This document shows, piece after piece, positions 39,871-48,848 of a stretch of 64,000 nt of DNA. The translations under genes were made by a program, and so were the position numbers. Source of the stretch: Streptomyces orinoci (lineage in GTDB: Bacteria > Actinomycetota > Actinomycetes > Streptomycetales > Streptomycetaceae); the NCBI RefSeq assembly GCF_003121295.1, contig NZ_PHNC01000029.1, positions 992,001 through 1,056,000 of the forward strand. The letters run 5' to 3'. The notes beneath the pieces are model-generated. The model saw only the letters and a list, made by a program, of their open reading frames with translations, did not search any database and was not told the DNA's origin. Position 1 is the stretch's first letter; the number at the start of each line of letters is the position of its first letter.

Positions 39871-41144
39871 CGAAACCGGGGGAAGGCGGAACGCCCCGCG
39901 TACACCGCGGCGTCGTCGAGGATCTCCTCGATGCGCAGCAGCTGGTTGTACTTGGCGACGCGCTCGGAGCGGGCCGGGGCACCGGTCTTGATCTGGCCGC
40001 AGTTGGTGGCGACGGCCAGGTCGGCGATGGTGACGTCCTCGGTCTCACCGGAGCGGTGGGACATCATGCACTTGAAGCCGTTGCGCTGGGCCAGCTCCAC
40101 GGCGTCCAGGGTCTCGGTCAGCGAACCGATCTGGTTGACCTTCACCAGCAGGGCGTTGGCGGCGCCCTCCTCGATGCCGCGGGCCAGGCGCTCGGGGTTG
40201 GTGACGAACAGGTCGTCACCGACCAGCTGGACCTTGGCACCGAGCTGCTCGGTGATGGTCTTCCAGCCGTCCCAGTCGTCCTCGAACAGCGGGTCCTCGA
40301 TGGAGACCAGCGGGTACGCCTCGACCAGCTCGGCGTAGTAGGCGGTCATCTCCTCGGCGGAGCGCTCCTTGCCCTCGAAGAGGTACTTGCCGTCCTTGTA
40401 GAACTCGGAGGCGGCGACGTCCAGGGCGAGGGCGATGTCCTGGCCGGGGGTGTAGCCGGCCTCCTTGATGGCCTCCAGGATCAGGTCCAGGGCCTCGCGG
40501 TTGGAGCCCAGGTTGGGGGCGAAGCCGCCCTCGTCGCCCAGGCCGGTGGACAGACCGCGGCCCTTCAGCACCTTCTTGAGGGTGTGGTAGACCTCGGTGC
40601 CCCAGCGCAGGGCCTCGGAGAAGGACTCGGCGCCGATCGGCGCGATCATGAACTCCTGGATGTCCACATTGGAGTCGGCGTGCGAGCCGCCGTTGAGGAT
40701 GTTCATCATCGGCACCGGCAGCAGGTGCGCGTTGGGGCCGCCCAGGTAGCGGAAGAGCGGCAGGTCGGACGCCTCGGAGGCGGCGTGCGCCACGGCCAGG
40801 GAGACGCCCAGGATGGCGTTGGCGCCCAGCGAGCCCTTGTTGTCGGTGGCGTCCAGGTCGAACATGGCCTGGTCGATCAGGCGCTGCTCGGTGGCGTCAT
40901 AGCCGACCAGCTCCGGGCCGATCTGCTCGATGACGGCCAGCACCGCCTTCTCCACGCCCTTGCCCAGGTAGCGGTTCTTGTCCCCGTCCCGGAGCTCGAT
41001 GGCCTCGAAGGCGCCGGTGGAGGCGCCGGACGGCACGGCGGCACGGCCGGTGGAGCCGTCGTCGAGGCCGACCTCGACCTCGACCGTGGGGTTGCCTCGC
41101 GAGTCGAGGATCTCGCGAGCTACGACGACGTCGATGGACGGCAC
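39858..41144 (-). CDS. eno: Enolase
   Basis: 428 aa, GTG at 41144 with AAGGAG upstream. Full-length: VVAREILDSRGNPTVEVEV at the start, GASTGAFEAIELRD, GGSHADSNVDIQEFMIAP, GDEGGFAPNL, SIEDPLFEDDWDGW, QLVGDDLFVTN and the C-terminal SHRSGETEDVTIADLAVA carrying catalytic and Mg-binding residues. It interconverts 2-phosphoglycerate and phosphoenolpyruvate. The 3' end lies within a 24-bp tandem repeat. It is upstream of ftsB. Confidence 0.97.
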   Translation of the reverse strand: MPSIDVVVAREILDSRGNPTVEVEVGLDDGSTGRAAVPSGASTGAFEAIELRDGDKNRYLGKGVEKAVLAVIEQIGPELVGYDATEQRLIDQAMFDLDATDNKGSLGANAILGVSLAVAHAASEASDLPLFRYLGGPNAHLLPVPMMNILNGGSHADSNVDIQEFMIAPIGAESFSEALRWGTEVYHTLKKVLKGRGLSTGLGDEGGFAPNLGSNREALDLILEAIKEAGYTPGQDIALALDVAASEFYKDGKYLFEGKERSAEEMTAYYAELVEAYPLVSIEDPLFEDDWDGWKTITEQLGAKVQLVGDDLFVTNPERLARGIEEGAANALLVKVNQIGSLTETLDAVELAQRNGFKCMMSHRSGETEDVTIADLAVATNCGQIKTGAPARSERVAKYNQLLRIEEILDDAAVYAGRSAFPRFRSAN

Positions 41145-41338
41145 GAGGGTCTCCTTCGTGTGGGTCTGCAGTTCTGCTGCCTGAGCCTAACGGGCCCCGG
41201 CCGGTCCACCCGCCGTAGGACCACCACGCAAAGCGAAAAAAGCCGCAAACGCCGAGATCGCGGGAGGAATGCCTGCTTCCGGTGTTCGCTGAACGAAGAA
41301 GCGGGAACCCGCGGTGCGGCCCCCGGGAAACACCGGAG

Positions 41339-41384
41339 CCCCGTTCCGATGCGGCTCGGGGGGAGCAGACGCATCGGAACGGGG
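41339..41384 (-). terminator. Hairpin terminator after rpfA
   Basis: Perfect 15-bp arms ccccgttccgatgcg (41339-41353) and cgcatcggaacgggg (41370-41384), 16-base loop, 30 bases past the rpfA stop. The remaining gap to eno (41145-41338) presumably holds the eno promoter. Confidence 0.8.
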
Positions 41385-41414
41385 CGGTCCGGTTCAGCCC
41401 GGGTGGGCCTTGGC

Positions 41415-42125
41415 TCAGCTGAGGTGCAGCTTCTGGCCCGGGAAGATCAGGTCGGCGTTCTCCACGATGTCCTTGTTGCGCTCGTAGAGCTTGTGCCAGC
41501 CGCCCTTGACCTTGTTGGCGTCGGCGATCTTGGCGAGGGTGTCGCCCTCCTTGACCGTGTACTCGCCGTCGCCCGTCTTCACGGACTTGGGGGCGGAGTG
41601 CTGCGGCGCGCTCTGCTTGGGTGCCGGGGTCTCGTCGTCGCTGTCGTCCCGCTGCTGCGGGGCGGTGTGCTTGGGCGTCCAGTGCCGCTCGCTGCGGTCG
41701 GCGTGGCTCTTGGTGGAGACATGGCTGCCGGAGTCGGTGTCCACGTCGGCGGCCGGGCCACCACGGGTCAGCCCGCCCTCACCGGCACAGCCCCAGGCAC
41801 CGGGGCCCTGCGCGGCGAGCAGCTTCTCGGCGACGGCGATCTGCGCGCTCTTGGACGCCAGGTCGGCCCGGGGGGCGTACTTGGTGCCGCCCATGGCCTC
41901 CCAGGAGGACTGCGAGAACTGCAGGCCACCGTAGTAGCCGTTGCCGGTGTTGATGGACCAGTCGCCACCGGACTCGCACTTGGCCACACGGTCCCAGGTG
42001 TCCACGGAGGCGGCGTGGGCGGAGGTGGCGGCCATCAGCGGAGCTGCGACGGCGGCACCGGTGACACCGGCGAGCGTGACGAGACGGACGGCCTTGTTCG
42101 GACGACGATGCTTGCCCTTGGACAT
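41415..42125 (-). CDS. rpfA: Resuscitation-promoting factor A, Rpf domain plus LysM
   Basis: 236 aa, ATG at 42125 with GAGGAAA upstream. A signal peptide (LVTLAGVTGAAVAAPLMAATSAHA) ends near residue 39. The Rpf domain follows (WDRVAKCESGGDWSINTGNGYYGGLQFSQSSWEAMGG in pieces), with the catalytic Glu in KCESGG. A linker rich in Ser/Lys/Pro leads to a C-terminal LysM (YTVKEGDTLAKIADANKVKGGWHKLYERNKDI). It is a secreted peptidoglycan hydrolase acting in spore germination. It sits behind a ydaO-type riboswitch (42141-42320), as reported for Streptomyces rpfA. Confidence 0.93.
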   Translation of the reverse strand: MSKGKHRRPNKAVRLVTLAGVTGAAVAAPLMAATSAHAASVDTWDRVAKCESGGDWSINTGNGYYGGLQFSQSSWEAMGGTKYAPRADLASKSAQIAVAEKLLAAQGPGAWGCAGEGGLTRGGPAADVDTDSGSHVSTKSHADRSERHWTPKHTAPQQRDDSDDETPAPKQSAPQHSAPKSVKTGDGEYTVKEGDTLAKIADANKVKGGWHKLYERNKDIVENADLIFPGQKLHLS

Positions 42126-42140
42126 AAGTCGGTTTCCTCA

Positions 42141-42320
42141 CCGGCGCCTACGAGGTGAGCTGTCGGGTTCGGGCGTGAGTTGCCCGGCCGTGCGGCTTGC
42201 GCTCGCTCGGCTTCACCCCTAGCCGTCCCGGACCTCCGGCCTTCGGCCGGCCGCCCGTTACGGCGCCTTACCTTGGTTCCCCCGCTCCTGCCTACGGCGC
42301 TTGCGCGACGACTCCCCCGG
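42141..42320 (-). ncRNA. ydaO-type cyclic di-AMP riboswitch in the rpfA leader
   Basis: Read on the minus strand, the leader carries GGGGGAACCAAGG (42283-42271), GGGGTGAAGCCG (about 42220) and the highly conserved 3' block CCGAACCCGACAGCTCACCT followed by CGTAGGCG, which ends about 16 bases before the rpfA start. These are the ydaO/yuaA family's signature blocks in the right order. Binding of c-di-AMP normally turns the downstream gene off. The 5' boundary is approximate. The rest of 42321-42569 shows no gene. Confidence 0.88.
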
Positions 42321-42569
42321 TCGCCGGCAGGATTCGGCGTGACGACCGTGGTGCTCGCGGTGGCGAGCGGTGAAGACGTTAAGCACAGGCGGCCGATGGG
42401 TTCAAACCCTGGTTTTCGGCCACCCAGTTGCCCCCGCCCTGGCTGAAAACCGTTGTTTTCGCAGGTCGGAGACGGTCCGTTGAGAAGCGGATGCCGACTT
42501 TGCGACGAATGCCGAAGAGACCCATGTCTCACTTTCCGCCGGAACGGACATTCGACCCAAACAGCCCCG

Positions 42570-43616
42570 CTACTTCTTCAGTTCGAGCTGCTGACCGGGA
42601 AGAATGAGGTCCGGATCGTCCCCGACCACCTTCTGGTTGTCCCGGTACAGCCGGTGCCAGCCACCCTGGACGGAATGCTGCTCGGCGATGACTGACAGGT
42701 TGTCACCGGGGCGCACGGTGTAGTCGTTTGCGGACGGCGGCTGGGTACGTGCCTCCGCACCACCGCGCGATGCGCGGTCCGCGCCCGAATCCTGGGAGTC
42801 CGCACGGTGTTTGCCGGTGCTTCCGTCCGTGTTCGCTCCGGTGTGCGGGTCCTGCCCGGGAGTGGAGTCACCGGGGTGCGCGCTCTGGTCGGAGCCATCG
42901 GCGGGCGAGGCGGAGGGACCGGCCGAGGGGTCGGCCGAGGGCGTACCGGAGGGCTGGGCGGACGGCTTGCCGGACGGCCCGTTGACGGTGTCGCCGGAGG
43001 AACCGTCAGCCGGCTTGCGGTGCTTGCCCGTGGGCCGGTCGTCGTCCTTCACCGGGGGCCGCTGGTCCGGCTGCCGCGGGGAGGCGGAGGAGTCGGGCGC
43101 GTCATCCGGCGAACCGGTCTTGCCGGTCCGGGAGTTGGCGGGCGCGGAGGAGGACGGCTGCGGGGCCGTACGGTGTGTGCTCCCCGGGGACGCGTCCTGG
43201 GAACCGTCCTCGGGACCCGGGTCCACCTTCGGCGCCGGGCCGTCCTTGGCCAGCCCCGAGTCCACCGCACAGCTGGGCCAGGCGTACGGGCCACGGTCCT
43301 GGAGGATCCGCTCGGCCACCGCGATCTGCTGGGCGCGGCTGGCCAGGTCGGGGCGCGGGGCGAATTCCGTACCGCCGTGCTGCTCCCACATCGAGCGGGT
43401 CAGCTGGAGCCCGCCGTAGTACCCGTCGCCGGAGTCGGCGCTCCACAGGCCGCCGCTCTCGCACTGGGCCACCCGGTCCCAGGTCTGGGCGTCCGCGGCC
43501 TGGGCCCCGGAAGCGGCCATCAGCGGCAGGGCCAGCCCCGCTCCGGTCACCCCCGCGGTGACCACGAGGGCGGGGATCTGACGGGGACGGCGGTGTCGGC
43601 CGGAACCGGAAAGCAT
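42570..43616 (-). CDS. Secreted Rpf-domain muralytic protein with long linker and LysM
   Basis: 348 aa from the ATG at 43616 (AAAGG upstream). Signal peptide (ALVVTAGVTGAGLALPLMAASGAQA); Rpf domain with WDRVAQCESGGLWSADSGDGYYGG and PYAWPSCAVDSG. A low-complexity linker of about 170 residues rich in Ser/Pro/Asp/Gly (PSGTPSADPSAGPSASPADG) leads to a C-terminal LysM (YTVRPGDNLSVIAEQHSVQGGWHRLYRDN). It is a paralogue of RpfA immediately upstream of it, probably RpfC by the S. coelicolor naming (recollection). It lacks the ydaO leader. Confidence 0.9.
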   Translation of the reverse strand: MLSGSGRHRRPRQIPALVVTAGVTGAGLALPLMAASGAQAADAQTWDRVAQCESGGLWSADSGDGYYGGLQLTRSMWEQHGGTEFAPRPDLASRAQQIAVAERILQDRGPYAWPSCAVDSGLAKDGPAPKVDPGPEDGSQDASPGSTHRTAPQPSSSAPANSRTGKTGSPDDAPDSSASPRQPDQRPPVKDDDRPTGKHRKPADGSSGDTVNGPSGKPSAQPSGTPSADPSAGPSASPADGSDQSAHPGDSTPGQDPHTGANTDGSTGKHRADSQDSGADRASRGGAEARTQPPSANDYTVRPGDNLSVIAEQHSVQGGWHRLYRDNQKVVGDDPDLILPGQQLELKK

Positions 43617-43729
43617 GCGATGACCTTTCACTCGGCGGCGAATATGACCGTCGAACATAGCGACGGCTTTCGATCGTCACAAGCCGGTGTATCGCTGGTC
43701 ACGTAGCGATAAAGGCGGCTGACGGCGGG

Positions 43730-44992
43730 TCATCGGGGACGGGCGGTGAACTCCACCGGGAGGGTGCGCAGTCCGCGCATAATCAGCCCGCCGCGCCAGC
43801 GCAGCTCCGCTGGATCGACGGAAAGCCGCAGGTCAGGAAGGCGGCGCAGCAGAGTGGCCAGGGCCGTGCGGCCCTCCAGCCGGGCCAGCGGGGCGCCCAG
43901 GCAGTAGTGGATGCCATGGCCGTAGCCCAGGTGCTGGTTGTCGGTGCGGGCCAGGTCCAGGATGTCCGGATCGGCGAAGCGTTCCGGGTCGCGGTCGGCG
44001 GCGGCGAGCACCACCAGGACCGGGTCTCCCTCGGCGATCCGCTGCCCCCCGATGGTCAGCTCCCGGGTGGCGAACCGCCAGGTGGCCAGCTCCACCGGGC
44101 CGTCGTAGCGCAGCAGTTCCTCGATCCCGGTGGCCAGCAGGCTCTCGTCCCCCTCGGCCAGCGCCCGCTGGAGCCGCTCCCGCTGGCCGGGGTTGCGCAG
44201 CAGGGCGTAGGTTCCGTTACCGATCAGGTTCACAGTTGTTTCAAAACCGGCGAACAACAGAATGAAGGCCATGGCCGCGGCCTCGTTCTCGGTGAGGTGT
44301 TCGCCGTGGTCGCTTGCCCGGATCAGTCCGGAGATCAGGTCTTCGCCCGGTTCCTCCCGCTTGCGATGGATCAGCTCCGCCAGATATGTCCGCATCCGCT
44401 TCACCGAGCGGGCCACCCCGCCACGCGGGCCGCCGCCGTGGCGGATCATCATTCCCGCCCAGTCCCGGAAGTCGTCCTGGTCCTCGGGGGGCACCCCGAG
44501 CATGTCGCAGATGGCGTAGATGGGCAGCGGGAAGGCGAACTCATGGATGAGGTCGGCGGTGCCGCGGGCGGCGAAGCCGTCGATCAGATGGTCGGTGAGC
44601 TCCTGGACGCGGGGGGCGAACTCGGCGACCCGGCGCGGGGTGAACGCCTTGGACACCAGGCGGCGCAGCCGGGTGTGGTCCGGGGGATCGATATTGAGCA
44701 GATGCGTCATCAGGTTGGCGCTGCGCTCGCCGGGGATGCCGACCTTGCCCTTGCCATGGGCGGCTTCCGAGTGGTGCACCGGGTTCTTCGACAGCCGCTG
44801 GTCGGCCAGCGCCTGGCGGGCGTCGGCGTAGCGGGTGACCAGCCAGGCGTCCACACCGCTGGGGAGGGTGGTGCGGTGCACGGGGGCGTGCTCGCGGAGC
44901 CAGGCGTACGCGGGATAGGGGTCGCCGGCGAACTCCCAGGTGAACAGCGGGGGCTGGTCCGGGTGGCGGTTGTCGTCGTTCTTGTGGTGCAC
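43730..44992 (-). CDS. Cytochrome P450
   Basis: 420 aa, GTG at 44992. Bacterial class P450: I helix FILLFAGFETTVNLIGNG (oxygen-activating AGxET), K-helix ExxR in GIEELLRYDGPV, and heme-binding LGYGHGIHYCLGAPLARLEG with the Cys ligand. The closest look is to the CYP107-like families that hydroxylate macrolides and other natural products, but substrate cannot be told. No ferredoxin or biosynthetic genes adjoin it, so it is an orphan at this locus. The C-terminus is complete. Confidence 0.92.
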   Translation of the reverse strand: MHHKNDDNRHPDQPPLFTWEFAGDPYPAYAWLREHAPVHRTTLPSGVDAWLVTRYADARQALADQRLSKNPVHHSEAAHGKGKVGIPGERSANLMTHLLNIDPPDHTRLRRLVSKAFTPRRVAEFAPRVQELTDHLIDGFAARGTADLIHEFAFPLPIYAICDMLGVPPEDQDDFRDWAGMMIRHGGGPRGGVARSVKRMRTYLAELIHRKREEPGEDLISGLIRASDHGEHLTENEAAAMAFILLFAGFETTVNLIGNGTYALLRNPGQRERLQRALAEGDESLLATGIEELLRYDGPVELATWRFATRELTIGGQRIAEGDPVLVVLAAADRDPERFADPDILDLARTDNQHLGYGHGIHYCLGAPLARLEGRTALATLLRRLPDLRLSVDPAELRWRGGLIMRGLRTLPVEFTARPR

Positions 44993-45109
44993 GTCTTTGA
45001 CGCTACTGGGTGTGCCGCGGGGGTTTGGGGTGCGGGCTGACGGTGGCCGGGCGCACCCACACGGCGGAGCCGCACATCGAACACCGCCCGCGCCCCGAGG
45101 GGGCTGCGG

Positions 45110-45523
45110 CTAGTGGTGGCCGGCGCCGCCGCTGCCGAAGGAGCCACTGCTGCCCGGGCGCCATTTCTTGCGTTCCTCGGAGAGCTCCTCGGGATGGCTG
45201 CCGGGGCTCAGCTCATGCGGCAGGATCCGCTCGGGCTGGCCGGGCGGAATGTCCTCCGGCGCCCGGTGCTCGGTGACATAGCCGACGACGTCCTCGTCGT
45301 CATTGTGCCCCGGGCCGTGGTTCTCCACCGGACGCCCGTCCTCCTCCGGGGTGCGCCAGGAACCCATCCGCCGCTGCGGGGCGGAGGGCGGCGGGGGCTC
45401 CCGGTCGCGCCACCGCATACCGAAGACAAAGGCCAGCAGCAGCAGGACCGCGACGGCGATCCCGACGATAAAGGGAGCAATGCCGCCCAAATAGGCGGGA
45501 AGGGCGATTTCGATGTGTTTCAT
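45110..45523 (-). CDS. DUF6479-type small membrane protein
   Basis: 137 aa from the ATG at 45523 (GGAGG 9 bases upstream; another ATG at 45529). One membrane helix (IAPFIVGIAVAVLLLLAFVFGM) is followed directly by RWRDREPPPPSAPQRRMGSWRTPEEDGRP, the segment that marks DUF6479. The C-terminal half is acidic and disordered, ending in Gly/Ser-rich GSFGSGGAGHH. Function unknown. It is divergent from the lipoprotein gene with 89 bases between. Confidence 0.75.
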   Translation of the reverse strand: MKHIEIALPAYLGGIAPFIVGIAVAVLLLLAFVFGMRWRDREPPPPSAPQRRMGSWRTPEEDGRPVENHGPGHNDDEDVVGYVTEHRAPEDIPPGQPERILPHELSPGSHPEELSEERKKWRPGSSGSFGSGGAGHH

Positions 45524-45612
45524 CACCATGGCCTCCGGGTACCCATCGCCCGCTCTGCCAAGCCCACAAATGCGCTGAATGGGTACGAATCCAAAGATAA
45601 GGGATATTGCCG

Positions 45613-46359
45613 GTGCTTACACGTCCCGTCCGTCGAATCACGCTCATCACGCTCATCGCGCTCACTGCCTCTTCTGTGCTGCTGACCGCCTGCGGGGGAC
45701 CGGAAACCCCCAAGGCCGCCACCGACAACGCCGCCCGGCCGGCCCCGCACTCGGCCCCCCGCCCCGCCCACATCACCGCCGAACAGGCACGGGGCGCACT
45801 GCTGGGCACCCAGGACCTGCCCGAGGGCTGGAAAACCGCGCACAAGAACAAACACCGGAAGAAGGCCGAGCTCAAGGGGGTCCAGGCCCGCTGCCTGCCG
45901 CTGGCCGCGGTGGTGAACACCGGCCGGCTGGAGGGTGAGTACGCCACCCATGCGCACCGGGTCTTCACCAAGCAGGGCGAGGACGGCCAGGCCACCGGCC
46001 TGGCCCAGGACGTCAGCGGCTACCCCCGGCAGCGCGCCGAGCAGGGCATGCGCAGGCTGCGGGACGCGGTGGAGCACTGCGGCAGCTTCACCGGGACCCT
46101 GGCGGACACCCAGGCCACCCTTCGGGTGAAGCGGCATGACGCCCCGCGCTACGGCGATGACGTCCTGGCCTACTCGGTGAGCGTCACCGTCGATGACGTC
46201 CGGATGGACTTCGACCTGGCCACGGTGCGCAGCCATGGGGCGGTCACCACGCTGGTGGAGAGCCACCCGGCGGAGACCGAGCACAACCGCCAGGCCGTGG
46301 ACCGGGCGCTGTCCGTCGCCGCCACCAGGCTCACTCGCGCCGCGGCCGCAACCGCGTGA
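45613..46359 (+). CDS. Secreted lipoprotein of unknown function
   Basis: 248 aa from the GTG at 45613 (AAGGG 9 bases upstream; TTG at 45607 is possible). The signal ends in the lipobox LTAC with the lipid-modified Cys at residue 27. A disordered Ala/Pro stretch is followed by a domain from about residue 55: LLGTQDLPEGWKTA, ARCLPLAAVVNTG, and VEHCGSFTG, with two Cys likely disulfide-bonded. This resembles sensor or PknH-like extracellular domains of actinobacterial lipoproteins (weak). Confidence 0.75.
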   Translation: MLTRPVRRITLITLIALTASSVLLTACGGPETPKAATDNAARPAPHSAPRPAHITAEQARGALLGTQDLPEGWKTAHKNKHRKKAELKGVQARCLPLAAVVNTGRLEGEYATHAHRVFTKQGEDGQATGLAQDVSGYPRQRAEQGMRRLRDAVEHCGSFTGTLADTQATLRVKRHDAPRYGDDVLAYSVSVTVDDVRMDFDLATVRSHGAVTTLVESHPAETEHNRQAVDRALSVAATRLTRAAAATA

Positions 46360-46450
46360 CCGGCTCGCCGGTCCCTGGCCGGGCGGGTTTGCCCGTCCCC
46401 GGTCCGGGGTCCGGCCGGTCGGACGGTGACGCCGGGCAGGCCGGGAGTGG

Positions 46451-47428
46451 TCAGGGGTGTGCGGGCCGTTCGCGTTCGGCTGCCAGGATGGCGTCTCGGT
46501 AGGTACGGGCGGCCGCCCGGAGTGCGGTCTCCGGCTCCACCCCGGCCGCCTCGGCCTGCACCGCCAGCCGCAGCAGCTCGTACCCCACGCCGTCCCCGTC
46601 CGGAAGGGCGATGTCCAGGCCCTCGGTACGGGCCCGGGAGGCCAGCTTGGCGGCCAGTGCCAGCGCGGGCTGCCCCAGCGGGATGCCCTCGGTCACCGAC
46701 TCCCGGCCCTTCTCGGCCGCCTTGCGGCGCAGCCAGTGCGCCTTGACCTCCTCCGGGGTCTCGGCGGTCTCGTCACCGAAGACATGCGGATGGCGGTGGA
46801 TCAGCTTGTCCACGATGCCGCCGGCCACATCGTCCACCGAGAAGGGCTCGTCCGGGTCGTCCTGGGCGATCCGGGCGTGGAAGACGACCTGGAGCAGGAC
46901 GTCGCCGAGTTCTTCGCGCAGCGCCTGCCGGTCCCCGGTCTCGATGGCCTCGATGAGCTCGTACATCTCCTCGATGCCGTACTTTCCCAGGTCCTCATGG
47001 GTGCGGATGGCACTCCATGGGCAGGCCAGGCGGATCCGGTCCATCACCTGCACCAGGTCCAGCAGGCGGGCGCCCGGCAGGTCGTAGGAGCCGGGCAGCA
47101 GTTCCAGGGCGGGCATGGTCTCCCGGCCGGAACCGGCCAGCCGGGCCAGGCCGTCGGTGAGCTGCGACTCGCCCGCCGCAGAGGTCACCACAACGGCGGT
47201 CCGGGCGCCTTCCAGGCAGTAGTCCACCAGTTCGCGAGCTATGGCCGTGCCCTGCTCGGCGGAGATTCGGGCTTCGGCGAGGTAGGGCAGGAGCGGGTGG
47301 CCGGGGTCGGCGCACAGGACCCGGTCGGCCTCGCGCAAGGTCTGCCAGGCCGGCCAGGACAGGAGTCCCGGGGCGACCCGGTGGCTGGTGGTGAGCAGGA
47401 CGATACGGCCGGATGCGGAGTCGTTCAC
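46451..47428 (-). CDS. mazG: MazG-family nucleoside triphosphate pyrophosphohydrolase
   Basis: 325 aa from the GTG at 47428. The N-terminal 110 residues resemble a degenerate tetrapyrrole-methylase-like domain (IVLLTTSHRVAPGLLSW, ADRVLCADPGHPLLPYL), as in the two-domain actinobacterial/YabN-like MazG. The MazG core has CPW, IEEMYELIEAIETGD and LREELGDVLLQVVFHARIA, the EExxE and ExxD metal-binding motifs. It removes non-canonical or excess NTPs. It lies upstream of no gene in an operon; the SurA-like lipoprotein gene precedes it across a repeat block. Confidence 0.9.
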   Translation of the reverse strand: MNDSASGRIVLLTTSHRVAPGLLSWPAWQTLREADRVLCADPGHPLLPYLAEARISAEQGTAIARELVDYCLEGARTAVVVTSAAGESQLTDGLARLAGSGRETMPALELLPGSYDLPGARLLDLVQVMDRIRLACPWSAIRTHEDLGKYGIEEMYELIEAIETGDRQALREELGDVLLQVVFHARIAQDDPDEPFSVDDVAGGIVDKLIHRHPHVFGDETAETPEEVKAHWLRRKAAEKGRESVTEGIPLGQPALALAAKLASRARTEGLDIALPDGDGVGYELLRLAVQAEAAGVEPETALRAAARTYRDAILAAERERPAHP

Positions 47429-47459
47429 GCTGCCGAGCGTAGGCGCTGCGCCGGCGTAC

Positions 47460-47890
47460 GCGTTGCCGGGTGCGCCCCTTCCAGGGGCGCGGGGAACTGC
47501 GCGACCAGCCCTCCACGGCCCGCACCCGCCCACCAAGCGGGGGGCTCCCTGGGGGCGGCAGCCCCCGGAGAAACGGTGAAAGGGCGGGTCCGGGGCCCCC
47601 TCCCCCGACAGCCACCCCCACCGGGCCGCACCCGGCGACGCGGCGTCTGCTGTTGCAGTTCGGCCGCGGGCCGTGTGTGGCTGGTCGCGCAGTTCCCCGC
47701 GCCCCTGAACACGGCACACCCGGCGAAGACAGGGCGTCTGCCAACGACCGTTGCCGCTCGGCCGCAGGCCGTGTGTGGCTGATCGCGCAGTTCCCCGCGC
47801 CCCTGGACAGGGCACACCCGGCAAGGGCAGGGCGTCTGCGGCGGAGCCGCAAATCGGATAGCGCCCCGCGCCCCTGATGGGGCGGGGCCC
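47460..47890. repeat. Repeat block between mazG and the SurA-like gene
   Basis: 465-base gap. It contains one inverted copy (aggggcgcggggaactgcgc, about 47482-47501) and two direct copies (tggtcgcgcagttccccgcg at about 47683, tgatcgcgcagttccccgcg at about 47779) with shared cacacccggc and gcgtctgc tails. No gene is supported. The mazG promoter must lie in or beside it. Confidence 0.75.
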
Positions 47891-47893
47891 GCC

Positions 47894-48517
47894 TCAGATT
47901 GGGCGGTCTGAGGGGAGGGTGGCGCGCAGCCAGGGGTCACGCGTCGGGGTGGCGGTGCCGCGTTTGGGGTCCCAGGTGCCGAAGCGGGGATTGATATCCA
48001 CCCGCAGATCCTCGGAGGTCCGCATCAGTACCTGATTGGTGCGAGCCGCCCCCAGCTTGCCGTCCAGCCGAGTGCGCACCAGATCCATGGCCAGTGCCTG
48101 GTCGATCTGATCGGGAGCGATGCCCAGCGCCAGGAACCGGGCCCGCACCGCCTCCGCACCGCCATTGGCCCGCTCCACCTGGGCCCGCTCCCGCTGGAGA
48201 TCGCCGCGGGTGAGGTCCACCCCGTTGTCGTGCCCGGCCTTGGCCACGATCCGGTACTGGATCAGCCGGACCAGAGTGTCCTGGCTGAGCCGGGCGCTGT
48301 TGGCGACCAGCTGCTCCGCCTGCGGGGAGGTCCGCTGTACCCGGCGTACGTCCTCGACCTGCTGCTGGAGCTGGGTGACGGTGATGCGGTCCTTGCCCAC
48401 GATGGCCGCGGCGCCCGGGTGCGCGGTGGAGCCGCAGGCGGTGAGCGCGGGGGCCAGGGCCAGCAGCCCGGCGGAGACGGAGAGCGCGGCGGTCCTTCGG
48501 CGGAACAGGCGGAACAT
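47894..48517 (-). CDS. SurA N-terminal-domain lipoprotein
   Basis: 207 aa, ATG at 48517 with GGGAGGC upstream. Signal ending in the lipobox LTAC (Cys 28). The domain from about 40 is a SurA_N-like chaperone fold: GKDRITVTQLQQQVEDV, LSQDTLVRLIQYRIVAKAG, LALGIAPDQIDQALAMDLVRTRL. There is no PPIase domain. It ends in NPRFGTWDPKRGTATPTRDPWLR, typical of the actinobacterial family. Probably assists folding or export of secreted proteins at the membrane. The gene order with mazG and mfd is conserved in Streptomyces as I recall. Confidence 0.85.
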   Translation of the reverse strand: MFRLFRRRTAALSVSAGLLALAPALTACGSTAHPGAAAIVGKDRITVTQLQQQVEDVRRVQRTSPQAEQLVANSARLSQDTLVRLIQYRIVAKAGHDNGVDLTRGDLQRERAQVERANGGAEAVRARFLALGIAPDQIDQALAMDLVRTRLDGKLGAARTNQVLMRTSEDLRVDINPRFGTWDPKRGTATPTRDPWLRATLPSDRPI

Positions 48518-48848
48518 AGAGCCTCCCGGCAGAGATCGTGCGGCGGTGCGTCGATCGTCCTGGCGTTGATCGATGGTAGGGAGTCCAGGTGGCCCAGGCC
48601 ACTGATTCGACCAACGATTCGCCGGGAGTTGAGGTGCGCCGCGCCGATCTCCCCTTCCCCGGCGTGCACTTCGGCCCCGCAGCTGACGATGCGTCGGCTG
48701 ATGGCGCACCGTACCCGGCGGCGTACGCCGAGTGAGCACCGCCCCCGGCGCGGAGCCCTCACCTGCGGGATGCCCGGCAGCCGGGGGTGTCCGCGTATCT
48801 TTTCGACAGTCGTCCCACAGACCAGAGCAGCCGAAGGAAAGGAACACC
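48518..48848. other. Divergent promoter region
   Basis: 331 bases between the SurA-like gene and the DUF2079 gene. No ORF has a ribosome site or coding character. A strong AAGGAAAGGAA ribosome site lies before 48849. No operator was identified. Confidence 0.4.

Noticed and set aside
42035..42532. 165-codon minus frame across the rpfA leader
   Set aside because: It covers the riboswitch and the rpfA start in another frame; the conserved RNA blocks explain the sequence.
46360..46450. Terminator hairpins between the lipoprotein gene and mazG
   Set aside because: Only short GC stems (accggc/gccggt and gggcggg/cccg) were seen, which are expected by chance at this GC content.
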